64,000 nt of DNA from DATDAH01 sp963823495 (GTDB lineage: Bacteria; Actinomycetota; Acidimicrobiia; Acidimicrobiales; DATDAH01). Location: the NCBI GenBank assembly GCA_963823495.1, contig CAWGLV010000001.1, positions 3,720,001-3,784,000 of the forward strand, read 5' to 3'. The notes under the pieces were generated by a model. It saw only the letters and a list, made by a program, of their open reading frames with translations. It ran no database searches and was not told where the DNA came from. Made by a program: the position numbers and the translations under genes. Below are positions 33,564-42,581 of this stretch, piece after piece; within the stretch, counting starts at the first letter, position 1; each line of letters begins with the position of its first letter.

Positions 33564-34579
33564 CGGCGCAGGTATCGCCGGGCCACGAGGACGCCGCCGG
33601 CGACGACACCGCTGACCCCGACGGCCAGGGAGCCGAGGATCAGCTCCTGGCGACGACGGGGGGAGACCGAGGCCCAACCGGTCGGGCGGTCGCCCAGGAC
33701 GTAGGCCTCCTCGTTGGTGTGCTCGGGGACCCAGCCTGCGGCCCGCAGTCGGTCATTGGCCACGACCCACGGGTTGACCCGGTACGCCAACACCCCGGGG
33801 GGGCTCGAGGTCAGCCCCAACTTCCAACGCCACTGGGCGAGCCGGTGGGCCACCCGCTCGGGGATCCGCACACGAGGACCCCGGCCCGCCAGGCGCCGGA
33901 GCTCGTCGCTGTGCATCCAGCCGTCCGGGGCGACGTTGAACGGGCCGTCGAGGCCTCGCCGACGAGCGAGGTCCACGGCGTCGGCCAGGTCCTCGAGGTG
34001 CACGAACTGCACGGGGACGTCGGCCTCGCCCGGCGAGAAGGCGGAACCGGCCCAGAGCGACGCCGCCAGCCAGTCGGTCGTGTCCTCGGCCACCGCGACG
34101 ACCGGGCGGAGCACGGCGACCCGAACGTCGGGGTGCTGATCCCGCCACTCCGCGACCAGGCGTTCGACCTCGGCCTTGTGGGTGGCGTAGGCCAGGGACG
34201 GGTGCGGCCGCAGCGGGGCGTCTTCGGTCAGGGGGACGGGGTTGTTGGGCCACGCGCCGTAGACGGTGGCGCTGGACAACAGCACGACGGTCCCGATGCC
34301 AACCGATCCTGCCGCGTCGAGCAGGGCCCGCGTCCCGACGACGTCCACCCCGGCGGTGCCGGTCCCGTCCAGCTCGGCCACCGCATCACTGCGTCCGAGG
34401 TGGATGAGGGTGGCGGCCCCCTCCAGCTTGTCCTTGAGGTCCTCGGGCCGGTCGTCGGCCTGATCGAGGTCGTCGGGGGTGAGCCGGACGATGGCATCGA
34501 CCGCGGGGTCTCGGGCCAGCCGGTCGGCCACCCGACCCCCGAGGAGGCCCTCGGATCCGGTGAGGACGACGATGTTCAC
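33560..34579 (-). CDS. NAD-dependent epimerase/dehydratase family protein with C-terminal membrane anchor
   Basis: A 339-residue extended SDR. The Rossmann TGSEGLLG is at 7-14, SSATVYG supplies Ser/Thr and YATHK the Tyr-x3-Lys pair. Unusually, the last about 30 residues (LGSLAVGVSGVVAGGVLVARRYL) form a hydrophobic helix with a basic end, a likely membrane anchor. The GTG start at 34579 is 17 bp from the divergent zincin gene. It may act on a nucleotide sugar or a lipid-linked sugar; the substrate is unknown. Confidence 0.87.
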   Translation of the reverse strand: MNIVVLTGSEGLLGGRVADRLARDPAVDAIVRLTPDDLDQADDRPEDLKDKLEGAATLIHLGRSDAVAELDGTGTAGVDVVGTRALLDAAGSVGIGTVVLLSSATVYGAWPNNPVPLTEDAPLRPHPSLAYATHKAEVERLVAEWRDQHPDVRVAVLRPVVAVAEDTTDWLAASLWAGSAFSPGEADVPVQFVHLEDLADAVDLARRRGLDGPFNVAPDGWMHSDELRRLAGRGPRVRIPERVAHRLAQWRWKLGLTSSPPGVLAYRVNPWVVANDRLRAAGWVPEHTNEEAYVLGDRPTGWASVSPRRRQELILGSLAVGVSGVVAGGVLVARRYLRR

Positions 34580-34596
34580 CCCCGTACGATGCCGTC

Positions 34597-35790
34597 GTGA
34601 GCGAGTCGGATCCACCCGACGGCGACCCGGACCCGTTCCAGGGGATCCCGTTCCTCGGCGATCTGGCTCGAGTCCTGCGCCAACAGGGGGCCGTCAGCTG
34701 GGACGCCGCCGGGCAGCTCGCGTTCCAGGTGGCCACCGGTGGCGAGTCCGAGCCCAACGTCGACCCCCTCGAACGCATCCGCCTCGAGGAGCTGGCCCGG
34801 GTGGCCGAACTGCAGGTGGCCCAGGCCACCGGGCTCTCGGTGTCCACCACGGGCCGCTCCGTGAGCCTCGTTCCCGTCAGCCGCACCCAGTGGGTGCAGG
34901 CGAGCCTCCCGGCGTTCCGCCCCCGCTTCGAGAGCCTTGCCGACTCGCTGTCGGCGGCCCCACCCGACGCCGACCCCACCACCGGTGACCCCGCCGCGGT
35001 GCTGGGCAACCTCATGGGGATGATGACGCCCATGCTCATCGGCATGGCGGCCGGATCGATGGTCGGCCATCTGGCGTCGACCTCCTTTGGTCAGTACGAC
35101 CTGCCCATCCCCCGACCGCCGAGCGACGACCTGGTCGTCATCGCCCGCAACGTGGACGAGTTCGCCGCGGACTGGAGCCTGCCGGATGACGACCTGCGGC
35201 TCTGGGTCTGCCTTCACGAGCTGACCCACCATGCCGTGCTCGGCCTGCCCCACGTCCGGGCCCGGCTGGACGATCTGCTCAACCGCTACGCCGCCGGGTT
35301 CGAGGCCGACCCCCATGCCCTCGAGGAGCGCTTCGGCCAGCTCGACATCAGCGACGCCGAGGGCATGGCGGGCCTCCAGTCGATGTTCAACGATCCCGAG
35401 GCCATCCTCGGCGCGGTCCAGTCGTCGGCCCAACGCGCGCTGCTCCCCCAACTCGATGCCCTCGTCGCGGTGATCATCGGGTACGTGGACCACGTCATGG
35501 ATGACATCGGCGAGGGCCTGATCTCGTCCTACACGATGCTCAGCGAGGCCCTCCGCCGCCGTCGGGTGACCACCGACGAGTCCAGTCGCTTCGTGGAGCG
35601 CCTGCTCGGCCTCGAGCTCACCCAGGAACAGTGCGACCGGGGTGAGGCCTTCGTTCGCGGCGTGGTCGAACGCGCCGGCAGGCGGGGCCTCGAGCGCCTG
35701 TGGCGCAGCGAGCGGGAGCTGCCCACCCCCGCGGACGTCGACGCCCCCGGGCTCTGGCTGGCCCGGATCGACCTACCCGACCCTGACTGA
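34597..35790 (+). CDS. Zinc-dependent metalloprotease-like protein (DUF2342 type)
   Basis: A 397-residue zincin-like protein. The zinc motif HELTHH (207-212) fits HExxH. The region MGMMTPMLIGMAAGSMVGHLA (about 142-162) is hydrophobic, and the surrounding helices match DUF2342, an actinobacterial family of uncharacterised metallopeptidase-like proteins often found near F420-related or coenzyme genes. GTG start. It is divergent from the epimerase gene. No substrate can be assigned. Confidence 0.85.
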   Translation: MSESDPPDGDPDPFQGIPFLGDLARVLRQQGAVSWDAAGQLAFQVATGGESEPNVDPLERIRLEELARVAELQVAQATGLSVSTTGRSVSLVPVSRTQWVQASLPAFRPRFESLADSLSAAPPDADPTTGDPAAVLGNLMGMMTPMLIGMAAGSMVGHLASTSFGQYDLPIPRPPSDDLVVIARNVDEFAADWSLPDDDLRLWVCLHELTHHAVLGLPHVRARLDDLLNRYAAGFEADPHALEERFGQLDISDAEGMAGLQSMFNDPEAILGAVQSSAQRALLPQLDALVAVIIGYVDHVMDDIGEGLISSYTMLSEALRRRRVTTDESSRFVERLLGLELTQEQCDRGEAFVRGVVERAGRRGLERLWRSERELPTPADVDAPGLWLARIDLPDPD

Positions 35791-35849
35791 GTCCTGACTT
35801 GCCCGTCCGCGGTGGGCCGACGACCGGCCCGCACCCCGGAAGGAAGCGA

Positions 35850-37385
35850 TCAGGACGAGGGTCGGCGGCGGGGTTGGCGTTGGGTCGGGCGGCGGCGCCG
35901 GCGACCGACCCCGGGCGGCGGACGGGTGGCCGAGGTTCCCTCGGCGCGACGCCCCGAGGCGCGAGGGCGTCGTTCCGGGCCCGGTGCCAGCGGATCGGCC
36001 CCCTCGGGCGGCGACGCGGGACGGTCGTCGGTGATCAGGGGCTCAGGCGGGGGCAGGAAGCCGGCCACGGTCTCGTCCACGACCGTGGCGTCGGGCGGGG
36101 GCGACACCTCGGTCCGGTCCCGCTCCTCACGCGACGGGCGACGCGGGCGCCGGCCCCGGCGGGGCGGACGGCCCGCAGCCGCATCCCGCCGACCGATCCA
36201 GTAGGTGACACCGGCGAACCCGGCCGTCACCGCGATCATCAGGAAGCCGAAGCGGGCCGGGATGGGGATGACCACCGGGATGAACGCCCCGACCACCCAG
36301 AAGATCTGGAAGCGGGTCTCGAACTTGGCGAAGGAACGGCCCCGGTCGGCATCGGGGGCGTCCCGCTGGACGATGGAGTCGAACGCCAACTTCCCCGTGT
36401 TGGCACAGAAGCCGATCGTGAAGGTGACCAGCACGGCCGAGACGAGGCCACCCGACCAGGCGCCGAGGGTCGCCACCACGGCCGCGATGAGCATGGAGCC
36501 GACGAGGATGTCCTCCTCCTGGGTCGTCCGCCGCACCCGGGGCGCGAGGATCGAGCCGACGAACGAGCCGGCCACGCTCGCGCCGACGGCAACCCCGAGG
36601 TGCCAGGTCGGCTGCTCCCGCAGGGCGAAGGCGAGGAGGAAGACCAGGAAGCCGACGATGCCCCGCATCAGCCCCATGGCGGACGCGGCCAGGAAGATCC
36701 CCCGGCTGCGCAGTTCGGTCTCCTCGGCCTCGCCGACCGGCTCGGCCGCAACCGCCGCCCTCGGCAGCGAGAACGCCAGGACCGTGCTCAGGCCGAAGAC
36801 GGCGATGGCAAAGCCGACGATCCACTCCGGGCCGCCGATCCATCCCACGGCCAGGCCCGGTATGCCGGCGGCCACGCCGGCGAGGCCGGTGATGATCGAC
36901 AACTTGGAGTTGGCCTCGATGAGCTCCTGGTCGGTGGAGACCGTGGTCGGGACGATCGCGCTCTTCGCGATGCCGTAGGCCTTCCCGGACACCAGCATCA
37001 AGAGGGCGGCCGGGAACAGGAGCAGGTCGTCGAGGTTCCCGATCATGACCAGGCCGATCAGGACCCGGGAGGCGGAGATCAGGATGACCATGAGGCGGCG
37101 GCCGTTCGCGGCCCGGTCGATCGCCGGGCCGATGAACGGAGCGATCACCGCGAAGGGCGCCATCGTCAGGACCAGGTAGAGGGCGACCTTCTCCCGGGCG
37201 GCATCGGGGTCGATGGAGAAGAAGAGGGAGTTGGCCAGCGCCAAGGCGACGAGTGCGTCACCGGCGATCTGGGTCGCCTGCACGCGGGCCAGCCGCGTGA
37301 AGGGCGACGCGACGAAGTGGTCAGCGGAGCGCTGCGGCGGGCCCCCCGGGCCGGCGAAGACGTTCCACCCCGACCCCGGCGTCAC
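35850..37385 (-). CDS. MFS-type transporter with long basic C-terminal tail
   Basis: A 511-residue membrane protein. Residues about 30-400 contain roughly eleven to twelve hydrophobic helices in MFS arrangement, with a basic loop between the helix pairs (DRAANGRRL). Residues about 405-511 are Arg/Pro/Glu-rich and likely disordered. The start is GTG at 37385. It lies 95 bp downstream of the response regulator but is likely its own transcript. The substrate is unknown; the pattern suits an exporter or lysophospholipid-type permease, by analogy only. Confidence 0.85.
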   Translation of the reverse strand: MTPGSGWNVFAGPGGPPQRSADHFVASPFTRLARVQATQIAGDALVALALANSLFFSIDPDAAREKVALYLVLTMAPFAVIAPFIGPAIDRAANGRRLMVILISASRVLIGLVMIGNLDDLLLFPAALLMLVSGKAYGIAKSAIVPTTVSTDQELIEANSKLSIITGLAGVAAGIPGLAVGWIGGPEWIVGFAIAVFGLSTVLAFSLPRAAVAAEPVGEAEETELRSRGIFLAASAMGLMRGIVGFLVFLLAFALREQPTWHLGVAVGASVAGSFVGSILAPRVRRTTQEEDILVGSMLIAAVVATLGAWSGGLVSAVLVTFTIGFCANTGKLAFDSIVQRDAPDADRGRSFAKFETRFQIFWVVGAFIPVVIPIPARFGFLMIAVTAGFAGVTYWIGRRDAAAGRPPRRGRRPRRPSREERDRTEVSPPPDATVVDETVAGFLPPPEPLITDDRPASPPEGADPLAPGPERRPRASGRRAEGTSATRPPPGVGRRRRRPTQRQPRRRPSS

Positions 37386-37480
37386 CGGGCTGACGGTACG
37401 ACGACGATCGACGGCAACGTCATGGGTGCTGTCGGCTCTTCGGCTGACGCCTCATCGTGGCTCCGCCGTCGGGATGGGGA

Positions 37481-38221
37481 CTAGGTCGCCGAGACTACCC
37501 GGGGATCGGCCCCGTCGGGGACGACGATCTTGTAGCCCACGCCGCGCACGGTGAGGATGCGTTCGGGCGCCGACGGGTCGGCCTCGATCCGGCTGCGGAG
37601 CCGCTTGATGTGCACGTCGAGGGTCTTGGTGTCCCCCACGTAGTCGTGGCCCCACACCTCGTCGATCAGCCGGTCGCGTGTGACCACCCGCCCCGCCCGC
37701 TCGAGCAGGAGCTGCAGCACCTCGTACTCCTTGAGGGGCAGGTCGAGGGCCTCTCCCCGTAGCGAGACCTCGTGCCGGTCGGGGTCCAGGACGAGATCGC
37801 CGGACGCCAGGACCTCCTCGCCGGTACCCGGTACCCGGTCGGGCAGGCGCTCGGCCGTGCGCCGCAGGACCGCCCGCATGCGGGCCACCAGCTCCCGCAG
37901 CCGGTAGGGCTTGGTCACGTAGTCGTCGGCCCCGACCTCGAGGCCGACCACGGTGTCCACCTCGGAGCCCTTGGCCGTCACCATGATGATGGGGACCTTG
38001 GAGCGGGACCGCAGCTCCCGGCAGACGTCCACCCCCGAGATCTTCGGCAGCATCAGGTCCAGGAGGACCAGGTCGGGACGCAGCGCGTCGAAGACGAGCA
38101 GGGCCTCGGCCCCGTCCCGGGCCACCTGCACCCGGAAGCCCTCCTTCTTGAGCCCGATGGTGAGGGCCTCGATGAAGTTCTCCTCGTCCTCGACGACCAG
38201 GACGGTGGGTTGGTCAGCCAC
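37481..38221 (-). CDS. regX3: OmpR/PhoB-type response regulator, RegX3-like
   Basis: A 246-residue regulator with a receiver domain (Glu11, Asp12, phospho-acceptor Asp55, Thr82, Lys104) and a C-terminal winged helix (about 145-240, LPLKEYEVLQLLLERAGRVV and VWGHDYVGDTKTLDVHI). I choose the GTG at 38221, not the earlier in-frame GTG at 38239, because AAGGAGG stands directly before it. The start overlaps the kinase stop by 8 bp. With pst and phoU genes upstream in the same operon it is the RegX3/PhoP-type activator of the phosphate regulon. The symbol is given by analogy. Confidence 0.93.
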   Translation of the reverse strand: MADQPTVLVVEDEENFIEALTIGLKKEGFRVQVARDGAEALLVFDALRPDLVLLDLMLPKISGVDVCRELRSRSKVPIIMVTAKGSEVDTVVGLEVGADDYVTKPYRLRELVARMRAVLRRTAERLPDRVPGTGEEVLASGDLVLDPDRHEVSLRGEALDLPLKEYEVLQLLLERAGRVVTRDRLIDEVWGHDYVGDTKTLDVHIKRLRSRIEADPSAPERILTVRGVGYKIVVPDGADPRVVSAT

Positions 38222-39383
38222 GGCGGACCTCCTTGTCACCAGTGGATACCGACACGAGAGGAAGGCGGAGCGTGAAGGTGGAGCCCTCCCCCTCCCGGGA
38301 GCTCACCAGGACCTCGCCGCCGTGGGCGCGGGCGACGTTGCGGACGATGGCCAGGCCGAGGCCGGTGCCGCCCGTGTCCCGGCTCCGGGCCTTGTCCACC
38401 CGGTAGAACCGTTCGAACACCCGCTCCTGTTCGGCGTGGGAGATCCCGATGCCGCGATCCTGCACCACGACCTCGGCCCAGCCGTCGCCCGGATGGACAC
38501 CCACCACGACCGACGAGTCGGCGTCGGAGTACTTGATCGCGTTGTCGACCAGGTTGGTCACCGCCGAACCCAGCTGACGAGCATCGGCCAGGCAGGCCTG
38601 CCCCCGCGTCAGGTCCAGGTCGATGCGGACGCCCGTCTGCTCGGCCACGGGGGCCAGGCTGCGCACGGACTCCTCCACCAAGTCGCCCAGGTCGACCGGC
38701 TCGCGTGCGTGGTCCCGGCCCTCGACCTCGCTCAACTCGAGCAGGTCGTCGATGATGCGCCCGAGCCGGTGGGCCTCTTCGACCAGGAGGTCGATGCGGC
38801 GGGCCGCGTCCGCCGGATCGTCGATGGCGGCGAGGGTCTCGGCCAGGAGGGCGATGGCGCCGATCGGTGTCTTGAGCTCGTGGCTCACGTTGGCCACGAA
38901 CTCCTGGCGGATCGCCTCGAGCCGCCGCAGCCGAGACTCGTCCCGGACCAGCACCACCGCGCCCAGCCGGCGCCCACCGGGGCCCAACGGTGAGGCGGCG
39001 ACCATGACGTGACGGGTCGGCGGGCCGAACAGGTCGACACCGTTCTCCACCGTGCGCCCCTCCAGGCCCTCGGCCAACACCGTGTCCACCGCCGCGGCCA
39101 CCAGCGCCTCCTCGTGGCGGGCATCGGTGAGCAGGCCGGCCGAGGCGTTCGTGAAGAGGCGGCGACCCTCCATGTCGGCGATGATGATGCCCTCGCCGAC
39201 CAGGTCGAGGGCGCCTTCGAGCCGGTGCGCCCGCTCGACCACCTCGGCCAGCTCGGCCTCTGCGGCATTGGCCCGCCGTCGGACGTGGACGGCACTCCGC
39301 GCGGACCGCCGCCACCATCGCACCGCTATCGCGCCGGTGACGCCGATTCCCAGGGCAAGTCCCAGGAGGAGACCGGCGAACAC
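38214..39383 (-). CDS. senX3: Sensor histidine kinase of the phosphate regulon, SenX3-like
   Basis: A 389-residue kinase: one N-terminal transmembrane helix (1-22), a PAS-like domain (about 50-150), HisKA with His168 (FVANVSHELKTP), and a HATPase domain with NLVDNAIKYS, DRGIGI and GTGLGLAI. The start GTG 39383 lies two bases after the surE stop. It has a very short extracytoplasmic part, so signal probably comes through PhoU and Pst rather than a periplasmic sensor, as in the SenX3/PhoR paradigm. The symbol is given by analogy. Confidence 0.93.
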   Translation of the reverse strand: MFAGLLLGLALGIGVTGAIAVRWWRRSARSAVHVRRRANAAEAELAEVVERAHRLEGALDLVGEGIIIADMEGRRLFTNASAGLLTDARHEEALVAAAVDTVLAEGLEGRTVENGVDLFGPPTRHVMVAASPLGPGGRRLGAVVLVRDESRLRRLEAIRQEFVANVSHELKTPIGAIALLAETLAAIDDPADAARRIDLLVEEAHRLGRIIDDLLELSEVEGRDHAREPVDLGDLVEESVRSLAPVAEQTGVRIDLDLTRGQACLADARQLGSAVTNLVDNAIKYSDADSSVVVGVHPGDGWAEVVVQDRGIGISHAEQERVFERFYRVDKARSRDTGGTGLGLAIVRNVARAHGGEVLVSSREGEGSTFTLRLPLVSVSTGDKEVRRG

Positions 39384-39385
39384 GG

Positions 39386-40156
39386 TCAGGCGCTCCGACG
39401 CTCGGACGGTCCGACATCGCCGACGGTGACCAGCGGCTCGGCCACCCGGATCCCGACGAGGCTGGAGACTGCGGCGTACCCGGCGAACACCAGCGCCGTG
39501 TCGGACTCGGCGGGCAGCTCCTCGTCGAACTCGCGGAACTCCATCTGGAGGCGACCGTCCTCGGTGTCGGCGATGGCCGCCCGCACCGACCCGAACGGGG
39601 CCAAGGTGGCCCAGCGGATGCCCTTGACGGCATTCGACGCCGTGTTGGGGACGTTCAGGTTGAGCACCGTCCGTGCGGGCGCGTCGTCCAGCCAGGCAAT
39701 GGCCTCGACCGCCAGGGCGGCGGCGGTGGACCACACCATGGGGTCGCCGTGGTCCTGGCTCACCGCCAGGCCGGAGAGCCCCAGGTTCGCCGCGGTGAGG
39801 GCGGCCCCCACGGTGCCCGAGTGCAGGGTGGCTCGCCCAGTGTTGAGCCCCGGGTTGATGCCGGAGACCACGAGGTCCGGCTTCGCCCCGAAAGCACCGA
39901 GGTTGGCGGCGAAGACGGCGAGGGCCGGTGTGCCCCGGACGGCGACGGCCCGCACGCCGGGCGCGTCCTCCAGGTCGACGTCCTGGACGTCGATGTGCTC
40001 GTCCAGGTGCCACTGGCCGATGCCGGCGCCACAGCCGCTCTGGTCCCGGTCGGGGGCGGCCACGACCACCTCGTGGCCGGACGCGGCGACGGCCCCGGCC
40101 AGGACCCCGATGCCGCGGCTCAGGTACCCGTCGTCGTTGGTGATGAGGATGCGCAT
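39386..40156 (-). CDS. surE: 5'/3'-nucleotidase SurE
   Basis: SurE-family phosphatase (256 residues) that releases phosphate from nucleoside monophosphates and can cleave short polyphosphates. Metal ligands are Asp8, Asp9 (NDDG), Ser40 (RDQSG) and Asn101 (VVSGINPGLN); SGTVGAA follows. ATG start at 40156, 10 bp after phoU. Position between phoU and the sensor kinase is unusual and suggests phosphate-regulated expression to recover phosphate from nucleotides. Confidence 0.95.
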   Translation of the reverse strand: MRILITNDDGYLSRGIGVLAGAVAASGHEVVVAAPDRDQSGCGAGIGQWHLDEHIDVQDVDLEDAPGVRAVAVRGTPALAVFAANLGAFGAKPDLVVSGINPGLNTGRATLHSGTVGAALTAANLGLSGLAVSQDHGDPMVWSTAAALAVEAIAWLDDAPARTVLNLNVPNTASNAVKGIRWATLAPFGSVRAAIADTEDGRLQMEFREFDEELPAESDTALVFAGYAAVSSLVGIRVAEPLVTVGDVGPSERRSA

Positions 40157-40166
40157 GTGCGCCGGC

Positions 40167-40910
40167 CTACTGCTCCTCGGCCCGTCGGACGACCTCGGTC
40201 TCGACCGGGCCCGGGCGGTGCTCGGCCGGGTCCTCGGCCGCCGCGGCGGCGTCGTGCTCGGGCAACCACCCGGTCACCAGGTACCGGACCCGCTCGCCCA
40301 TGTTCACGGCGTGGTCGCCGATGCGCTCGTAGTAGCGGGCGATGAGGGCGAGCTGGACCGCGGCGTTCAGGTCGATCCGCTGGGTCTCGTGGGCCTCGAT
40401 GACCGCCCCGATGAAGTCCTTCTGGAGGCTGTCCAGGACGTCGTCCATGGTGTCGATGGCCGCGGCCAGAGCGGCGTCGTCGTCCAGGTAGGCGTCGATG
40501 GCCGCCTTGTAGAGCTTCGATGCCTCGTCACTCATCTGTTCGACGAGGCCGCGGATCCGGGGCGTCAGCTCATCGCCGTAGATGCGGCGCATGGTCTTGG
40601 CGATGTTGACCACGAGGTCACCGGATCGCTCGATCTCCGATGCCATCCGCAGCGCGCTGACGATGACGCGGAGGTCGCTGGCCATCGGCTGCTGGAGGAC
40701 GAGGAGGGCGTAGCACTGCTCCTCGATCTCGAGGGTGAGGGCATCGAGCTCATCGTCGTGCTCGATGAGGGCCTGGGAGCCCTCGAGATCCCCGTTCAGG
40801 AGCACCTGGGTGCCGCGGGGGATGACATCGGTCACCATGGCGGCCAGCCGGGCGACGTCGGTCTTCACGGCATCGACCTGCTGGTGGAAGGCGGGGCGGG
40901 TGTCAGACAT
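40167..40910 (-). CDS. phoU: Phosphate-signalling protein PhoU (copy 1)
   Basis: A 247-residue helical protein with two PhoU repeats, each carrying the acidic metal-binding signature (HDDELDALTLEIEE; ASEIERSGDLVVNIAK). It links Pst transport activity to the sensor kinase. An AAGGAGA stands nine bases before the ATG at 40910. The C-terminus adds about 25 acidic residues. It lies 12 bp after the second phoU. Confidence 0.95.
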   Translation of the reverse strand: MSDTRPAFHQQVDAVKTDVARLAAMVTDVIPRGTQVLLNGDLEGSQALIEHDDELDALTLEIEEQCYALLVLQQPMASDLRVIVSALRMASEIERSGDLVVNIAKTMRRIYGDELTPRIRGLVEQMSDEASKLYKAAIDAYLDDDAALAAAIDTMDDVLDSLQKDFIGAVIEAHETQRIDLNAAVQLALIARYYERIGDHAVNMGERVRYLVTGWLPEHDAAAAAEDPAEHRPGPVETEVVRRAEEQ

Positions 40911-40922
40911 GGGTCGTCTCCT

Positions 40923-41642
40923 TCACCGCACTTCGGCGGCGAGGTGGTCCGGGTCACCAGTGAACAGGTACCGCAGCCGAGCTCCGAGGATGCGTGCGTG
41001 ATCGTCGATGCGGGACAGGGCCTGGCCCGCCGCCATGGCCTTGACCGCCACCGTCACCGCGTCCTCTCCCTGCAGGCGGTGCACCTCGCCGACGAGCCGG
41101 TCCGAGAGGAGCCCGACTTCGGGCGAGCCAGCCGAGACCTCCACGGCCAGCTCAACCGACTGGCCCGCGAACGCCCGCAGCGCCAGGCGGTAGTGGTCCA
41201 GGGCCAGGTCGGCCAGGGCGGCCAGCAGGTCGAAGATCTCGCGCGACTGGCTGAGGAGAGCATGGTCCGGCGCCAGCTTCGCCACTCGCAGCGCGAGGTC
41301 GCCGATCCGTTCCAGCTCCGAGGTGATGCGCACCACGGAGACGATGAGGCGCAGGTCCGAGGCCACCGGCTGCTCACGGGCCAGCAGGTCATAGCAGCGC
41401 TCGGTCAGGGACACCTGCATGGCGTCGATCTCGTCGTCGGCCTCGACGGCCAGGGCGGCCTCGCCCACGTCGCCATCATGCAACACCGAGCGCATGCGCT
41501 CGAGGTTCTGGTCCACCCGCACGCCCATCACCTCCACCTGGAGGCGGAGCTGTTCGAGCTCGGTCTGGTAGGCAGTGCGCGCAAGGGTCGGCTCACCCGC
41601 TTCGGCCCCGCCGCTCGGCCGGTCGGCCACGCTCGGCTCCAT
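40923..41642 (-). CDS. phoU: Phosphate-signalling protein PhoU (copy 2)
   Basis: A second, divergent PhoU of 239 residues, again with two acidic repeats (ADDEIDAMQVSL; TSELERIGDLALRVAK) and an N-terminal extension of about 25 residues. ATG at 41642 is five bases after pstB's stop. Two adjacent, quite different PhoUs suggest a division of labour, for instance one for PstB and one for the kinase. The much longer frame upstream is the shadow of pstB. Confidence 0.92.
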   Translation of the reverse strand: MEPSVADRPSGGAEAGEPTLARTAYQTELEQLRLQVEVMGVRVDQNLERMRSVLHDGDVGEAALAVEADDEIDAMQVSLTERCYDLLAREQPVASDLRLIVSVVRITSELERIGDLALRVAKLAPDHALLSQSREIFDLLAALADLALDHYRLALRAFAGQSVELAVEVSAGSPEVGLLSDRLVGEVHRLQGEDAVTVAVKAMAAGQALSRIDDHARILGARLRYLFTGDPDHLAAEVR

Positions 41643-41647
41643 CGGGC

Positions 41648-42580
41648 TCAACCGAATCGGCCGGTGATGTAGTTCTCGGTCCGTTCGTCGGCCGGGTTGG
41701 AGAAGATGGTCTCGGTGTCGTCGTACTCGACCAGCAGGCCGGTGCGCTGGTCGCCTCCTTGGCCCTGGGCGGCCTCGCTGACCTCGGTGATGAAGAAGGC
41801 GGTCCGATCGCTCACCCGGGCGGCCTGCTGCATGTTGTGGGTGACGATGACGATCGTGTACTGGTCCTTGATCTCCTGCATCAGGTCCTCGATGCGGGAG
41901 GTGGCGATGGGGTCGAGCGCCGAGCAGGGCTCGTCCATGAGGACGACTTCGGGCTCGACGGCGACGGCCCGGGCGATGCACAGGCGCTGCTGCTGACCGC
42001 CGGAGAGGCCCATCGCACTGGCGTCCAGGCGGTCCTTCACCTCGTCCCACAGCGCGGCCTGGCGCAGTGACTTCTCCACGATGTCGTCCATGTCGGCCTT
42101 CTTCACCCCGCCGATGCGGGGGCCGTAGGCGATGTTGTCGTAGATGGACTTCGGGAACGGGTTCGGCTTCTGGAACACCATCCCGATCCGGCGCCGGACC
42201 TCGACTGCATCGACCGCGGCGTCGTACAGGTCGACCCCGTGGTGGAGGATCTGGCCCTCCACCCGGGCCGAGGGCACCAGGTCGTTCATGCGGTTGAGGC
42301 ACCGCAGGACCGTGGTCTTGCCACACCCGGACGGGCCGATGAAGGCGGTGATCTCGTGGCGACGGACCACCATGTTGACGTTGCGCACCGCCCGGAAGTC
42401 CCCGTAGAACACCGACAGGTCCCGCAGGTCGAACACGGCATGCTGCTCGGCGACGGGCTCAGCACCGGCTTCGGCGGACCGGGTTGCGGGTTCCGGCTCC
42501 CGGAACAGGGTCTCCCCGTCCTCGTCGATCACATGCTTCTCCGTTCCGGTCAATGCGGTGGTGGTCTGCTCGGACGACAT
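41648..42580 (-). CDS. pstB: Phosphate ABC transporter ATPase PstB
   Basis: ATPase of the high-affinity phosphate importer, 310 residues. Walker A GPSGCGKTT (82-90), signature LSGGQQQR, Walker B VVLMDEP, and the PstB-specific GMVFQKPNPFP and SIYDNIAYGPR are all present. The first about 48 residues (acidic, EPEPATRSAEAG) are additional to the usual 250-260-residue PstB and may be a regulatory tail. It starts one base after the pstA stop. Confidence 0.97.
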   Translation of the reverse strand: MSSEQTTTALTGTEKHVIDEDGETLFREPEPATRSAEAGAEPVAEQHAVFDLRDLSVFYGDFRAVRNVNMVVRRHEITAFIGPSGCGKTTVLRCLNRMNDLVPSARVEGQILHHGVDLYDAAVDAVEVRRRIGMVFQKPNPFPKSIYDNIAYGPRIGGVKKADMDDIVEKSLRQAALWDEVKDRLDASAMGLSGGQQQRLCIARAVAVEPEVVLMDEPCSALDPIATSRIEDLMQEIKDQYTIVIVTHNMQQAARVSDRTAFFITEVSEAAQGQGGDQRTGLLVEYDDTETIFSNPADERTENYITGRFG

Positions 42581-42581
42581 C

